Source: Callipepla californica brunnescens
Taxonomy: Eukaryota > Chordata > Aves > Galliformes > Odontophoridae
DNA length: 64,000 nt
Assembly: GCA_023055505.1 (NCBI GenBank)
Contig: JALIRH010000042.1
Span: 1,744,335-1,808,334, forward strand
Direction: 5' to 3'
Shown here: piece by piece, positions 34,383-54,500 of the stretch
Layout: the number at the start of each line of letters is the position of its first letter
Position numbering within the stretch: position 1 is the stretch's first letter
The notes under the pieces: generated by a model
Seen by the model: only the letters and a program-made list of their open reading frames with translations
The model's database searches: none
Told to the model about the DNA's origin: nothing
Program-made: the position numbers and the translations under genes

Positions 34383-34771
34383 CCAAGGACACGAAGGTAG
34401 GTGTGCTGCGCACAGCTCAGCATGCAGGCTGGGGCCAGCAGTCACAGGACAATTGAATTTCTACAGCTGTATAAAAAACTGATTGAGATTAAAAAATAGA
34501 AGAGGTCGGTGGTCCCGGGGTTCAGTCCCACGGCCTGCGTCGGGCTCTCAGCTGCAGCCGCAGCCCTCTGGGGGACAGCCAGTGGGACCCATCCCAGCGC
34601 ACAGCCCAGCTCCTGGGGCACACAGCAGGAGGCGGCTGTGGGATGGGGCTGGGCCGGGGGATGCTGCAGCTCCGTGGGGCTGTGCCGGGCTCCTGTGGGG
34701 ACAGCACGAGGCTTGGGAGCAGCACAGGGAAGGCAGCTCCTGCCAGTGCTGAGCTGTGTGTTACCTGGCTG

Positions 34772-37700
34772 CTAATTGCCGAGGTGCAGGGAGTCGAGGT
34801 GAGCAGCAAGGCTGTCCTCCTCTGGGGGCTCCTCCTCGTAGGGGTACCCTGTGTAGGCACCATTCTCCTGGCAGTATTTAAGGAACCTGGGGACACAGCA
34901 CGGTGTGGGCAGCAGGTGTGGGGCATTGGGGGAGGGATGGGGGGTCGCTGCAAGGGCTCACCTGTTCCAGTGTGGGTCCTTGCTGAGCACGGCCGGGTTA
35001 CCCACCACGATCAGCAGTGCCTTGGCCCGCGTGAGCGCCACGTTGAGCCTCTGAGCAAGGGAGCAGAGTTGGGGTTTCCCTTGCATTCACCTTCTGGCTG
35101 CAGGGAACCTGCACCCATAGCAGCTCTGCTGGGGAGCTGGGGGCCACACCTTGGGGTTCTTGAGGAAGCCCAAGCGGAAGGTCTGGTCCAGCTGCAGGTA
35201 CTCACTGCAGCTGCGCACGGTGGAGATGAGGATGACGCGGCGCTCCTGACCCTGGAACTCCTCCACGGAGCCCACCTGTGTGAGGGGTGAGTGGTGAGCG
35301 GGGCTGGGGCTCCATCACCTCCCCCAGTGCTGTGTGGGGCCCTGGGTACCTTCAGCTGCCCGATGCCTGGCAGCGCCTTCAGCACGGGGTCTCTGGAGGT
35401 GATGGCCAGGCGGATCTTCTCCACCTGAGGAGGACAGGGATGTGCTGCAGTGGAGCTGCTGGGGAGGCTGGGCCGCCTCAGTTGCCCCATCCCGCTTCCC
35501 TCAGCCCGCACCTGCTTCCTGTAGGGAGAGATGATGCCGATCTCCTTGGGTGAGATGGTGGGGCAGCCGCGCCGGCCCTGGCTCTGCAGCAGCTTCTTCA
35601 GGTACTGGGCCAGCACCTCAATCTCGGCCGTGTTGAAGAAGGAGGGGCTCTTGGCCTCCCGCTCATCCTCCCCGCACACCCCGTGGAAGATGATGGGGAA
35701 GTCCTGGGATGAAGAGCTGGGCTCAGCTCAGCTCGGCTCCTCCCACCCCTCACCCTGGTGCCCCCCCTTACTCTTGTGGGGAGCTCCTTCCAGGTGCAGT
35801 AGAAATTGCGCAGGTCAGGATTGCTGCCCTTGCATGCTTTCAGCTCGTTGTCATAGAAGAGCTCGTTGGGGACCCTGAGGATGGCCTCGTGGGACCTGGA
35901 GGAGACAGGACAGTGTGCGGGGGGGGGGGGGTGATGCTCTCCTCAGGCACCGGGCACCCAGGGCTGTGCCCCATCCCCATCAGGATGTGGGGTGGCACCA
36001 CGTGCCCTGCACAGAGCTGCACAGCCCCATCCCCACCTGTAGTTCCAGAGCAGCTTGGTGACAAATTGAGGGTTGTAGCCGTTGTCTGACTTGGCGTACA
36101 GTGGATTGTGCAGCATCAGGCGCTCCAGCAGCGAGGTACCTGGGTGCAGTCAGGCCCATGGCTCCCGCAGTGCTGCACGGGCACCGTGCCACCCCAAGCC
36201 CTGCTCTCACTCACCCAAGCCATGCTGTGCAGCCAGTGGTGACCTCAAGACGGGGCCCAGCTGCTTAGGATCCCCTGCCAGCACCAGCTGTCCTCCCTTG
36301 GGGTTGGTGTTTGGGTCCATGGCAGTCAGCAGCCCTGGGCAGAGGGAGCTCAGCGGGGAGCAGGGAGCCCTGGGCAGCAACACCAACCCAGGGAGACACC
36401 TGTGGGCCACTCACCAGCGATTGCAACAACACTCTCTGGCTCTACTGCGTGGCCGCACTCATCGATGAAGACGTGGGAGAAATATCCCGGGGGAAAGTTG
36501 GCCGACACCAACCTGGGCAGAGGCAGAGTGAGGCGGCATGAGCAGCTCTGCCTGCCCAGCCTTCCTCCCATGGCCATCACCCTCCTCACGAGCCCCCCGC
36601 ATCCCCTCCTACTGCACCCCATCGAGGCTGTCCCTGCAGCCAAGCACGAGGCAGCCCCGGGGGCTGTGGAGATGCCCTGACCTTCCCGCTGTCACCAGTG
36701 TGGTGATGAGGATCCGGAAGGGCTTCAGCATCTCCTTGCTGGGATACACGTAGCACTTCTCACTTTCATCCCAGTTGCAGCAGCACTGGAGCAGGACATC
36801 AGGTGGGAGCCCTTCTCCTCACGGTTGCACTGCAGGGGCTGGGGAAGGGGGCACAGACCTACCTTGACTTCTTGAGGCACATCCTTGTAGTTCACAGAGC
36901 TGGCCATGATCCTGTAGATGTAACGGGACGCGATGTCGGTGAGGAGGCGCTGGCACAGCAGGTCGGCAGCACTGTTGGACGGGGCACAGGCCAGGATCCG
37001 GGCTTCCTTGACGCACGACCACACCTGGAGGGGGGGGAAGGCTGAGCCCCACGGGGTGGGCAGCGATACGCTGTGCTGACCCTGCATCCCACCACCCACC
37101 TGCTTGATGGCCTCCACCAGGGTGACTGTTTTGCCCGTCCCAGGAGGCCCAAAGATGAGGTACGGCGCAGGTCGGGACATCCCGGTGACGATGTGCTTCA
37201 CAGCCTGGCACTGCTCCTCGTTCGCCTCCAGCTTGCGGTCGAACCACCTGCGGATGCAAAGCCTGAGCTGAGCCCGACCTCCCTCAGCCCCACCCGACGT
37301 GCAGAGCCGCTCCTCACTCACCGGGGCTGGAAGGTGCCCGTGAAGAGCGAGCGCTGGCAGGAGGCGGAGGGGAAGAGCACGCTGGCCAGGCCCCGCTGCA
37401 TGGCCATGTTGGCAGCGCGGTGCTGCACCTGCAGCGGCAGGCGGCTGAAGGTGAAGGTCACGTCGAACTTCATATTGTTCACAAACTTCTTCATGAGCCT
37501 GCAAGGAGCGGGGTGAGCGGGGATGCTGCCCTACGGTCCCCCCCTCCCCCCACCCAAGGGCCCCACTCACTTGGGGGAGAAGCCGAGCCGGACCTGCTCC
37601 AGCTCCACGCCGTGCACGTAGCCCTTGTACAGGACACGCGGGGAGCTGTCCCGCTCGCTGCTCAGGCTGGCGAAGAGGTGGTCGCCCCGCAGCACCGACG

Positions 37701-40138
37701 GACGGTTCTCAGCCACGCCGGGCACCTGCAGTGAGCTGTCACATTGGGTCCAAGGGGCTGCCCCTCCCTTTGTGCCCCACGGCAGTCCCCACTCACGTGG
37801 AGGAGCAGCAGCGCCCTGTCCTGCACCATGGGCACATCCTGCAGGTCGTAGCGGCGGATGTCCACCTCCAGCTGGATCTCCTCCAGGTGCAGCAGCAGAT
37901 CGAACTTCTGCTTGTAGTTCTCGGGCTGCAGTGGGGCCTCCAGCAGCGATCTGGTGGTGTGAGACGGGATGTCACCGTGCCCAGCATGGCCCCTGGGACG
38001 TGGGGCAGCAATGGGATGTGCGTGGCGCGAGGAGGCATTTCACTGCCCATAGGCACTCACTGCATCTTCATCCAGCTGGAGTCAGGGCTGGTCTTGGGTC
38101 CAAGCATGATGGTCTCCTTGAGGCTCTTGGGGTACGGGTAGGTGCTCAGAGGGATCTCCTTCTCCAGTTCATTCTCCCGGGAGCTGGGTGGGGGAACAGT
38201 GATGCTGCAGGGCTGCACTCACAGGGCTGCATCCCAAAGCCCACTGCCGCTGACCCCAAGGATGAAGCAGCCATACAGCCAGCAAGAGCACAGAGAGCTG
38301 CATCCCTGCAAGCAGAGCCGTGCCTGGGGCTCTCCACACATTACAGCAGCGGGTGATGTCTCTGTACCTGATGGGGGGCATTCCATCCTCGGTGACAACA
38401 GTGATGGGGCGCTGTAGGTTGGCCTGGTAGGGCCTGTAGGGCTCCGAGGGGCCCAGCTCCCTGGCCAGCTGGCTCTGAGCGATGGCAGCGATGGAGCGCC
38501 CGATGCTGAAGGGCCCATCCGGCTCCTTGCTGAACTCAAACATCACCACGGCACGGAAGAACCCATTGTGCGTGGTCAGACAGCGCACCTGGATGGGGTA
38601 CACACCACCTGCGAGGGGAGGGAGAGCTGGGGCAGTGTCCTGCATCCCTGGGGCAGAGGGGAGCAGGGTTGGGCGGTACCTGGGTGCAGCAGCAGCGCCT
38701 GGCCCTGCATCACCCCTTGCTCGTCCACAAAGGAGAGCTCCCGCAGGCGGTGGAGGGGCTGACAGCGGTGCAGCGTCACAGCTCCAGTGCCGTGGTTCTG
38801 CACCTGCACGGTGAACGTGTGCGTCTCTCCGAGCACCACGGGGAAGCGGATCTGCCCGTTCGCCTGGTCGTGCTCCGAGATGATCTCCACTCCATGCTTC
38901 CCACGGATGAACTCGGCCCTGGGGGAAGGGGGCACTGAGGTGTCCCTAGCTGTGGCAGGGATACCCGGACCCTCTGCTCAGGGTCTGGGAGTCTTACCAC
39001 TTCTTGGCACGGCTCTGCAGAGCTTGTGGTCTGGAGCTGGGTTGCTGGCCCGGAGCGGGTGCAGATACCTCAGTGTCAGTCCTGGGTCTCCGGTACTGAT
39101 CAGCCACCACCACTCTCCTCCTCCCCTGTTGGGAGCAGCCAGCATTAGTGCAGGCACAGCCCCTCAGTGCGTGTCTGGGCCTTGCTGGAAACCAGGACCC
39201 CCCCCGGAGCCCATCCCTGGGGGTGAAGGAGCTGCTGTGCAGTCCCAGCTCTGGGTCTCCATTACCTTCTTGAAGTGCACGGTCTGCCCGTACACCTGAG
39301 CCTGGTGGGTCAGTCTCAGGGCATACAGGACGGAGGAGAAACTGGGCATTCTCGTGTCAGTCCTACGTAAAAAAGAAAGATCTTCCGGGTGAGGAAACTG
39401 GGCAAGGGTGGAAGGGGTAAAGCAGGGCCCCTCACACCAGCCATTCCCTCTGCTCAAGGGCCGGGGCTTTCTCACTAGCCCCACTCAGACTTTGCAGCCC
39501 TGCAGGCTGCTCCAGCACCGCTGTGCTGTGCCCTGCCAGCCCTGCAGTCCTGCCCCTGCCAGTGCCCGGGTGCTAGGGCTGAGGCTGCACGCAGGGGCTC
39601 AGTGCCCTGCACCCAGGGGCTGACCCTGAGCAGACGGGGCCCACCTCCTTCTGTTCTGGGGCACATCCCGTGGCGGATGAGCTCTGCCTTTGCCAATGAT
39701 TAACAGCGGTGACACTGCACAGGGGCCAGCACGAACGGTCAGCGGGGTGAGCTGGGGAGTAGGTGGGCAGCGATGCCCAAGGCTGCACCCAGGGGTGTTG
39801 CGTGGGGGTCCACGCAGCGTGGGACGGCCCAGCGAGGTGCGTGGCACGGGGATCACGGGGCAACGGCCGCGTGCTTGGAGATCCACGGGTCCAGGCGTCT
39901 CCTTGCTGCTCGGAAGCACTCAGTCCTCAGCCCACCCCAGCGGGTAACGGAGGAGAGCTCCGAGGGCCGCCCGGGACCCGGCTCCGCAGCAGTGCCGCTC
40001 TCACCTGGCCCGGAACTCCTGGCTGTAGATGCCCCGCAGCTCGTCCCTCCGGCTCTCCTGCTCCCGGCCCGTGTCCCGCAGGAACTGCACGAACTGATCC
40101 CCGTACCGCCTCGCCTCCGCCACGCTGAACCGCGGCAT
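34772..40138 (-). CDS. MOV10: MOV10, UPF1-like superfamily 1 RNA helicase
   Basis: MOV10 is a 5'-to-3' RNA helicase linked to Argonaute silencing and restriction of retroelements and RNA viruses. Coding exons on the minus strand: 40138-40005, 39362-39266, 39125-38998, 38918-38680, 38608-38368, 38183-38061, 37950-37797, 37725-37571, 37498-37322, 37247-37100, 37024-36863, 36785-36682, 36512-36415, 36334-36215, 36139-36037, 35895-35772, 35703-35512, 35424-35350, 35275-35150, 35050-34962 and 34886-34772. The frame closes at 967 residues, against 1003 in human. Motifs include Walker A GPPGTGKT (516-523), a Walker B variant DECGH (638-642; human DEAGH), GDPKQLGP (about 674-681), [12 protein letters not shown] and LTRAKALL. 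The N-terminal half and the short acidic C-terminal tail diverge more. An ISRE-like site lies just upstream of the ATG. Confidence 0.96.
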
Positions 40139-40330
40139 GGCCGTACCGAGCCGAGCCGTGCCGAGCCGGACTGGTTCCGCGAGAGAAACGAAAGCGAAAG
40201 GGGACGAGCGCCCGATGGAAACGCCCGCCCGGGGCTGGACCCGGGGCTGCCCCCCTCCCCCGAGCCCCGGCAGCGCGGGGTGGGGGTCAGGGCCGGAGCT
40301 GCGCTGCTGTCGGGGCTGTGTGGGTCGGGA
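39950..40330 (-). promoter_or_regulatory. MOV10: CpG-rich MOV10 promoter region
   Basis: A short CpG-rich segment covers the MOV10 start codon, its first donor and about 190 bases upstream. No TATA box is evident. The GAAA repeat cluster at 40185-40199 is the only clear factor-type motif I could identify. Confidence 0.65.
40185..40199 (-). promoter_or_regulatory. MOV10: ISRE/IRF-element-like site upstream of MOV10
   Basis: The plus strand reads GAAACGAAAGCGAAA: three GAAA repeats, the last two spaced by two bases (GAAAGCGAAA), which fits the GAAANNGAAA core bound by IRF and ISGF3 complexes. It lies 47-61 bases before the MOV10 ATG, so it is either promoter-proximal or in the 5' UTR. MOV10 has reported antiviral activity and interferon inducibility, so the motif fits the gene; binding is inferred only. 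Confidence 0.6.
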
Positions 40331-40339
40331 GGAGCAGCC

Positions 40340-41730
40340 AGGTGCGCTGTAGGTAATGATGAGGGGTGTGGGCTCGCAGCTCACGCTGCTGCTCCATAAA
40401 TAGGGCGGCAGCAGCGCTGCTTGTTTGTTTTTACCTCCTGTTTTCTAGGTTTGAGCTCTGCAGCTTGTCCGGGAGGGATGGGGATTCTCGACTTGCTCCT
40501 GTAAAGCACTTTGAGGCTCTGGGATTGCTCGCAGCACGAGGAGCTGGGGTAAGGCTGCTGCTGTCATCCCGACTGGCTCCTGGCTCTGCTGATGGACTGT
40601 GCTGCGGGGTCCTGGGAGGGCTCTGAGGTGTGGAAAACGTGGCTGTTAACTCTTGGAAAAAGTCACTTCTGAGTCTTTTTGACACGTCCTACAGGTAGGA
40701 TGTTGGGAATCTAAGCTTTGATATTGTGAGCAGGTAGGAAAACTTTCTGAGCGAGCAGTGCACTGCTTTCCAGCTGCTCTCAGTTCCATCTGAAACCTCT
40801 GGCTGAGCAGAGATCAGCTGAGATCTTTGCACATGGGAGCACCTTTCAGAGTGTGTCATTGCTTCAGAGCCTCAGCTGCGGTGTTATGCTGAATCCTGTC
40901 CTTTTCCAGGGAGCTGGGCAAAGGGTAAAGGTAGGGGAGTGCTGTGGGGGAGATGTGGGGCAGGAAGGTGAGCTGGCCCTAAAAGAAGGCTCTCTGAACA
41001 TAGAAACTCTGACCCCTCAAACTTAAAGCCAGGACAAGCAGTGAACTACTTGCAAAGTAACCCAGAGCAGGAAGAGAGTAGCCTTGAAGCTGAGGCTGTG
41101 CTGGTAGATAAGAGCTCTGTTGTATGCGGTGTTATCTCTGGCCTCTGTTTCAGCTTTGCATTCTTGACATTGCTGTAGTGCTTGTCTGGGGAGGCCCGCA
41201 GCATCTCCACAGTGCTTCACCTCCTCCAGCAGCGCAGGGAGGAAACCTTCCTGCAAACACTGGTGGCAGAAGCACGGTTTGTCCTTCAGCAGCGCTCAGC
41301 ACAGCTCTGTGCCAGCAGGGCAGAGCACAAACACTCCTAGCACCAGGGCAGCCTTGCTTTGTTTCTCATGCCTGACCCACGGTGTGTGCTGGTTTGGAAG
41401 TGCATCCAGTGCTGTGTGAGGTTAGGGGATGTTGCAACCAGACTCACATGCTTAGCAAGGAAAACCCCACCTCTGTTCCTGCTGTTTCAGCAGGGCCAAG
41501 TGCTTTGTTAAAGAGGTGTGACTGCTTTTTTTTTCCTTCAACCTGAAAGGTTTCAGTTCCAGTCGGCCTGCGTGTCAGGGTGGGAGGATGGGCTGAAGCT
41601 TTGCAGAGTTCTGCCTTCAGTCATCAGGAAAGCACAGACACAAGTGGCTTTACAACAAAGACTGGTGTATTTCTGCTAGGCTACACAGCGTGTCTGCACG
41701 ACGAATGGTCATCCCAACAGCAAATACAAA
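40340..41730. other. Intergenic DNA between MOV10 and CAPZA1
   Basis: About 1.4 kb separates the MOV10 CpG island from the candidate CAPZA1 3' end. I see no conserved frame, repeat or regulatory motif strong enough to name. Confidence 0.6.
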
Positions 41731-41735
41731 CAGAT

Positions 41736-41741
41736 TTTATT
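41736..41741 (-). terminator. CAPZA1: Candidate distal CAPZA1 poly(A) signal
   Basis: TTTATT on the plus strand gives AATAAA on the minus strand, implying a 3' UTR of about 1.3 kb. Closer hexamers at 42590-42595 and 42177-42186 could give shorter transcripts, and I cannot tell which is preferred. Confidence 0.45.
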
Positions 41742-43031
41742 TAGACAGTTTCTCACGACTGGTACACGCTTGCTTTGCAGTATTGCTGTGCGAAGCCTGA
41801 GGTGCAATGCACAGCAGCTCTGTCCTGGCCCTATCTTCTCGAGCTCTTTGTGTGTTTAAAAAACAGGAAGACATTAGCCAGTTTAAAAAACAGAACCCGC
41901 AAAAAGGCCCCGTGCTAACCAGGTGTAAACAAGGCAGAGCGAGCGAACCAAAGGGTTTTGTTTTGCAGTAATCAGGTTTTGAAGCTTGGTCTGAGGAGAA
42001 AGCACACACATCTCAACGTTGTCCCCGGCAGAGAAAGTGATAGGACTGCTGTTCCTGATCTACAGGAAAACAAAGTAACACACAGAGCAACAAAGCAGAG
42101 TTCCCATTTGGTATGACAAGAAACTGGCTGCCACAGAGACAAAATGGAAAAGTTATTCCTCCTGCTTTGGTTCAAGTTTATTTATTTTGTATGCTGTCCA
42201 TCCACCCACCTGTGATACAGACTTCTACCGACCTGCCACAAAGCACTGAAGCACAACATACCCATGCTGCAGACATCTGCGTTTTAAATCTGATCTGGAC
42301 TCCTCAGATCAGCACTGAGCTGACTCAGACACTCAGAGTTCTGTAAGAATGCAGATGTTTCAAGTGTACATCCACCAGGGAGAGCAAAAATGTTCACTTC
42401 TAAGGGAATGAGGCTCAAATCTGCAGACTGGGGGGGGGAATAAGGCCCTGGAAGAGCGAGCTGCATCGGGCTTTCTGTAAGGGCTACTGTAAACTCATTA
42501 TGTGTGGTAAAACCTCAGCCTAGAGGCTTCTGCTTTGTGGAGGTCAGCAGTAAGGATGCTTGGGAGCATTCTCTGTAATCTATCTTGCATTTATTACAAC
42601 TTGCAGCACAGTGCCTTGAGCTGCTGGCAGGTTTGATGGACTTACTGCAGTACCTGGAGTGCTATGTACAGGTGAAGGAAATGCTCTGCACCCTCAGATG
42701 TATTTATAGTAGGGCTTTTCCAGCTAGGCAGTTTTCCAACCAGTACAATTAGTGACTGAAAACAGCTATACTTCTGAACCATGAACGTGGTTTAATTAAA
42801 ATGACCTATCAGTATATGCAATCACAAGAGGAAGCTTACGTGGCAGGACACACAAAACACAAAGACAATGCTATTTGTTCCACAGTTCTCTCTGAGGCTA
42901 GAAAACCTGTCAACTCTGAAAGCCCTAGGAATATGCTGCACTGGTTTAGAAACCATCTACTTGGCATAGGACCACATTTGTTTGTTTTTTTTTTTGCACA
43001 CAAACATTTCATACAGCTCCGTATTTCCACG

Positions 43032-51278
<8,247 letters not shown>

Positions 51279-51598
51279 TTTGGCAGCTGTGGGCCCGGCC
51301 CCGCGCGGAGCGCGCCGGGAGAGCCGCGCTGGGCGCCGTCGCTGAACCGGAAGTGCGTCCGGCGCCATGTTGACTGCGGGCAGACGCCGCGCGGCTGCCA
51401 TCTTAGAAACGGGCGCGGCCCGCTAGGCCTAACCCGCTGGGTCGCGGGGCCGCAGCTCGGCGCCGCGGTGTGGGGGTGGGCTCAGGGAGAGGGGGACACG
51501 CCGGGGACACGCCGCCCCGGAGCCCCGAGCTCCGCAGGGAGGCCTCACCCGGCTCTGCCGCCCCGCCCCGCCCCTTCCGGGTACCCCTCGCGTCGGCC

Positions 51599-54500
51599 AT
51601 GGCGGACGGCTGCGGGAGCGGGAGGGGGCCGCCGTGCCCCGGGGCGGGCGCGGCGCTGCGGCGCTGGGAGCAGCTGAGGCGGCGGGCGGCGGCACCGTGG
51701 GCCCGGGGGCTGCTGGCCGCGGTCGCCGGGCTCGGGCTCTTCTACGCGGTGCTGCGGGTGCCGCTGCGGCTCCGGGACGGCCTGGCGGCCGGTGAGGCGG
51801 GCGGGGAGCGGGGCGGTGTAGCCCGGTGGGCCTCGGGGGGGCTAGGCCGGGCCTCGCGCCTTCCCGAGCGGGGTTTGCGCTTCGTGTCCCCCCGCGCTGC
51901 GCTGTCCGCGGTTGGCTCTCCTGTGCGGTTCCTCTGCTGTGCCGTGAAGGCCGGTGAGAGAAGCGCCTTGCGGAGGGCTTCGGGTTTGGGTTAAAATGAA
52001 GCAGTGCCCTCAGGGGACTCGGTGGCGCCCGGTGTTAAGTGGCGTTCGTGTTTTGGGAGAGTCTGTAAATAGCAAAGCGTGCCGTCGGACCGAGAGGACT
52101 TTAATAAAGCGACGTTATCCATGCGGTTCCGAGGGCTGCCTTGTATTATATGTGTGTACAACATGTCGTGCACTGCTCAATAAAAACCCCTTTGCGTGCT
52201 TCAGTTCTGCTCATTACGTCTTGGTTTTTCTGTCTCCCAACAGTGACTGTGTTCTTAAGCGCTTTGACTCCAAAATTCTACTTTGCCCTCACAGTGACTT
52301 CATCCTTTATATCCGGACTGATATTTGTAAGTAGGCAGCTCTTCTTTCCTTTTTTCCCCCCTGCGTTTTCGCCTCCTCTGAGGTGGTTTGTTAAACCTGA
52401 AAGGCATAAACTTCTGTGGTCGGACTCTAGAGGGTGCCTTTGCACTACCAAGGAACTTGTTGCTTAGTACCCTTCCTTACGTATTCTAAATACTTTTTAA
52501 TTACGTATCTTGTGCTTTGCCTGAGCCTAGGGAAAGTAGATTGCATCTGTTTTAAGGGACTCAGGCTTGTTTTGAGGAGGTGTGTGTCTATTTGTATACA
52601 CATGTGCATATATACATAAATATATAAACAATTCAAAATGCACACACTGAGATGGCAAACGTCTGTGGAAGGAAGCTACTGAGATGTTTATTTCTTGGAA
52701 AGCAGGGAGTTAAGAGTTCATCTTTCTGCAGTAGGATTTTCTGTTTTGGGCGTGTATTAAGGCATGAATATCTTGTTGTCTGTAGTGTGACAGTAAGACC
52801 CGGGGAAGAGAGGAACGTAATGAGAGTAAAACTTTCCTTTTTTCAGCCCTTGCTGTGTTGTGTGGGTAATCCTGTATGACAAGACAGTCCTGAAATAGAT
52901 AATTACTGTTAATTTGTAGGTAGATCTATTCTGTATGTAATCATTTGCAAGGGCACGTCCTTGCTCTGTGCAGTTTTCCCTTCATCCCTGGTGCTTATGT
53001 CGGAAGGGTGTTGCCTGAGGAAATTTTGGGTGCTTTCTTTTTTTTTTTTTTTTTTTTTTTTCCTCTTCCCACGACAGGTATTTGAGTGGTGGCATTTCCG
53101 AAAATATGGCACGTCCTTCATTGAGCAGGTATCTGTGAGTCACCTGAGGCCGCTCATCGGTGGCGTGGAGAACAGCCCTCCAGCACCAGCAGCCTTCTCA
53201 GCTGGGGAGAATGAGGCAAACAGGCAGAACATGCCAGGTGATTGCTAACGTGTCCCAGCAGTTTTCATTCAGCTTCAAATGAGAGTTGACTTTTAGTGGG
53301 AATTTACTCTGCACTAATGCTTGTAATAACTGGAGAAAGGCCTACATCTTGCAATATATGTCATTAATAATGGTACGTTAATTATTCATTCCTTCAGGAA
53401 ATAGATTACACGTTCAGCTAAAATTGTTCCAGGAACTGCAGATATTTGCTATTCTAAATATGTGCAAGGTGAAAATTGCTTGAATATAAATGGCACTTTT
53501 AATCTGTCCAGAAATGGTGTGGAGCAAAAATGCTTATGTGACAGCAGAAGTTGAAGGAGATGGGAGAGATTGTATGATTGTGGTCAAGTGGAGTAAATCT
53601 GAAATTGAATTGACTTTTAAAAGTAAAATTGCATTTTTATAACTCCATTTTAAACTCAAAGCATTATTGTTTTGCTCTTAATTAAAGAATTATTATTATT
53701 TTTTTTTCAGAATGCAAGATGTGGCGAAATCCTCTCAATCTTTTCAGAGGGGCAGAATACAGCAGGTATTAACTATCTAACTTTCCACTGCATGTTTTTT
53801 AAAATTAATTGGGAGCCTGTGCGTGACTTCACTGCAGAGCTTGTACTGGTTGCACTGGGAAACAGCCGAGCCCTGCGAGGTTATAGGGGTGATTGATGCC
53901 AGTCCTGTGTTTAAAAGGCACCTATCCAAGCTAGGACAGTTTCAATGTTAAGAATGCAAATATTATTGTAAATATAATTTCCTTGAGAGTAAAGTAGGAG
54001 AAAAATATTCCTGGAATTATTTTCCTCTTCTCCTCCGTGAAAGTCCTGGTCTTACAGCTGTTAGTGTTTTATGCAGAGATTGAGACAGTGACACTGAATC
54101 TTAAGTCTCTCTTCTGAGAAGATGCAGCTGTATTGTAAGTCTCTGTGTTATTTCCTTTCTTGAGAAGGAAGTTGATTAGGGTTGCAGGATCAAAAGGATT
54201 TGATTTCCTTGTGTAGCCTGTTAATATGGAACAGTAGTACTTGAAAACTCCTTATTAGTAGCTCTTTATTAATAAAAATTTTCTTCATTACTTGTTGTGA
54301 AGCACATCAGATGTCTTCCTTGGCATCAGCATTGCCATTTTACTGACTTTTCTCCTGTTTAAGATACATGTGGGTGACTGGGAAGGAGCCTCTTACCTAC
54401 TATGACATGAATTTGTCTGCTCAAGATCATCAGAACTTTTTCACGTGTGATACAGACTCCCTTCGGCCTTCAGATACAGGTACCTCACCATATGTGCAAG

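Noticed and set aside
51470..51598. N-terminal extension of ST7L from an upstream in-frame start
   Set aside because: The frame opens at a GTG, not an ATG, and the conserved MAD start at 51599 matches the family.
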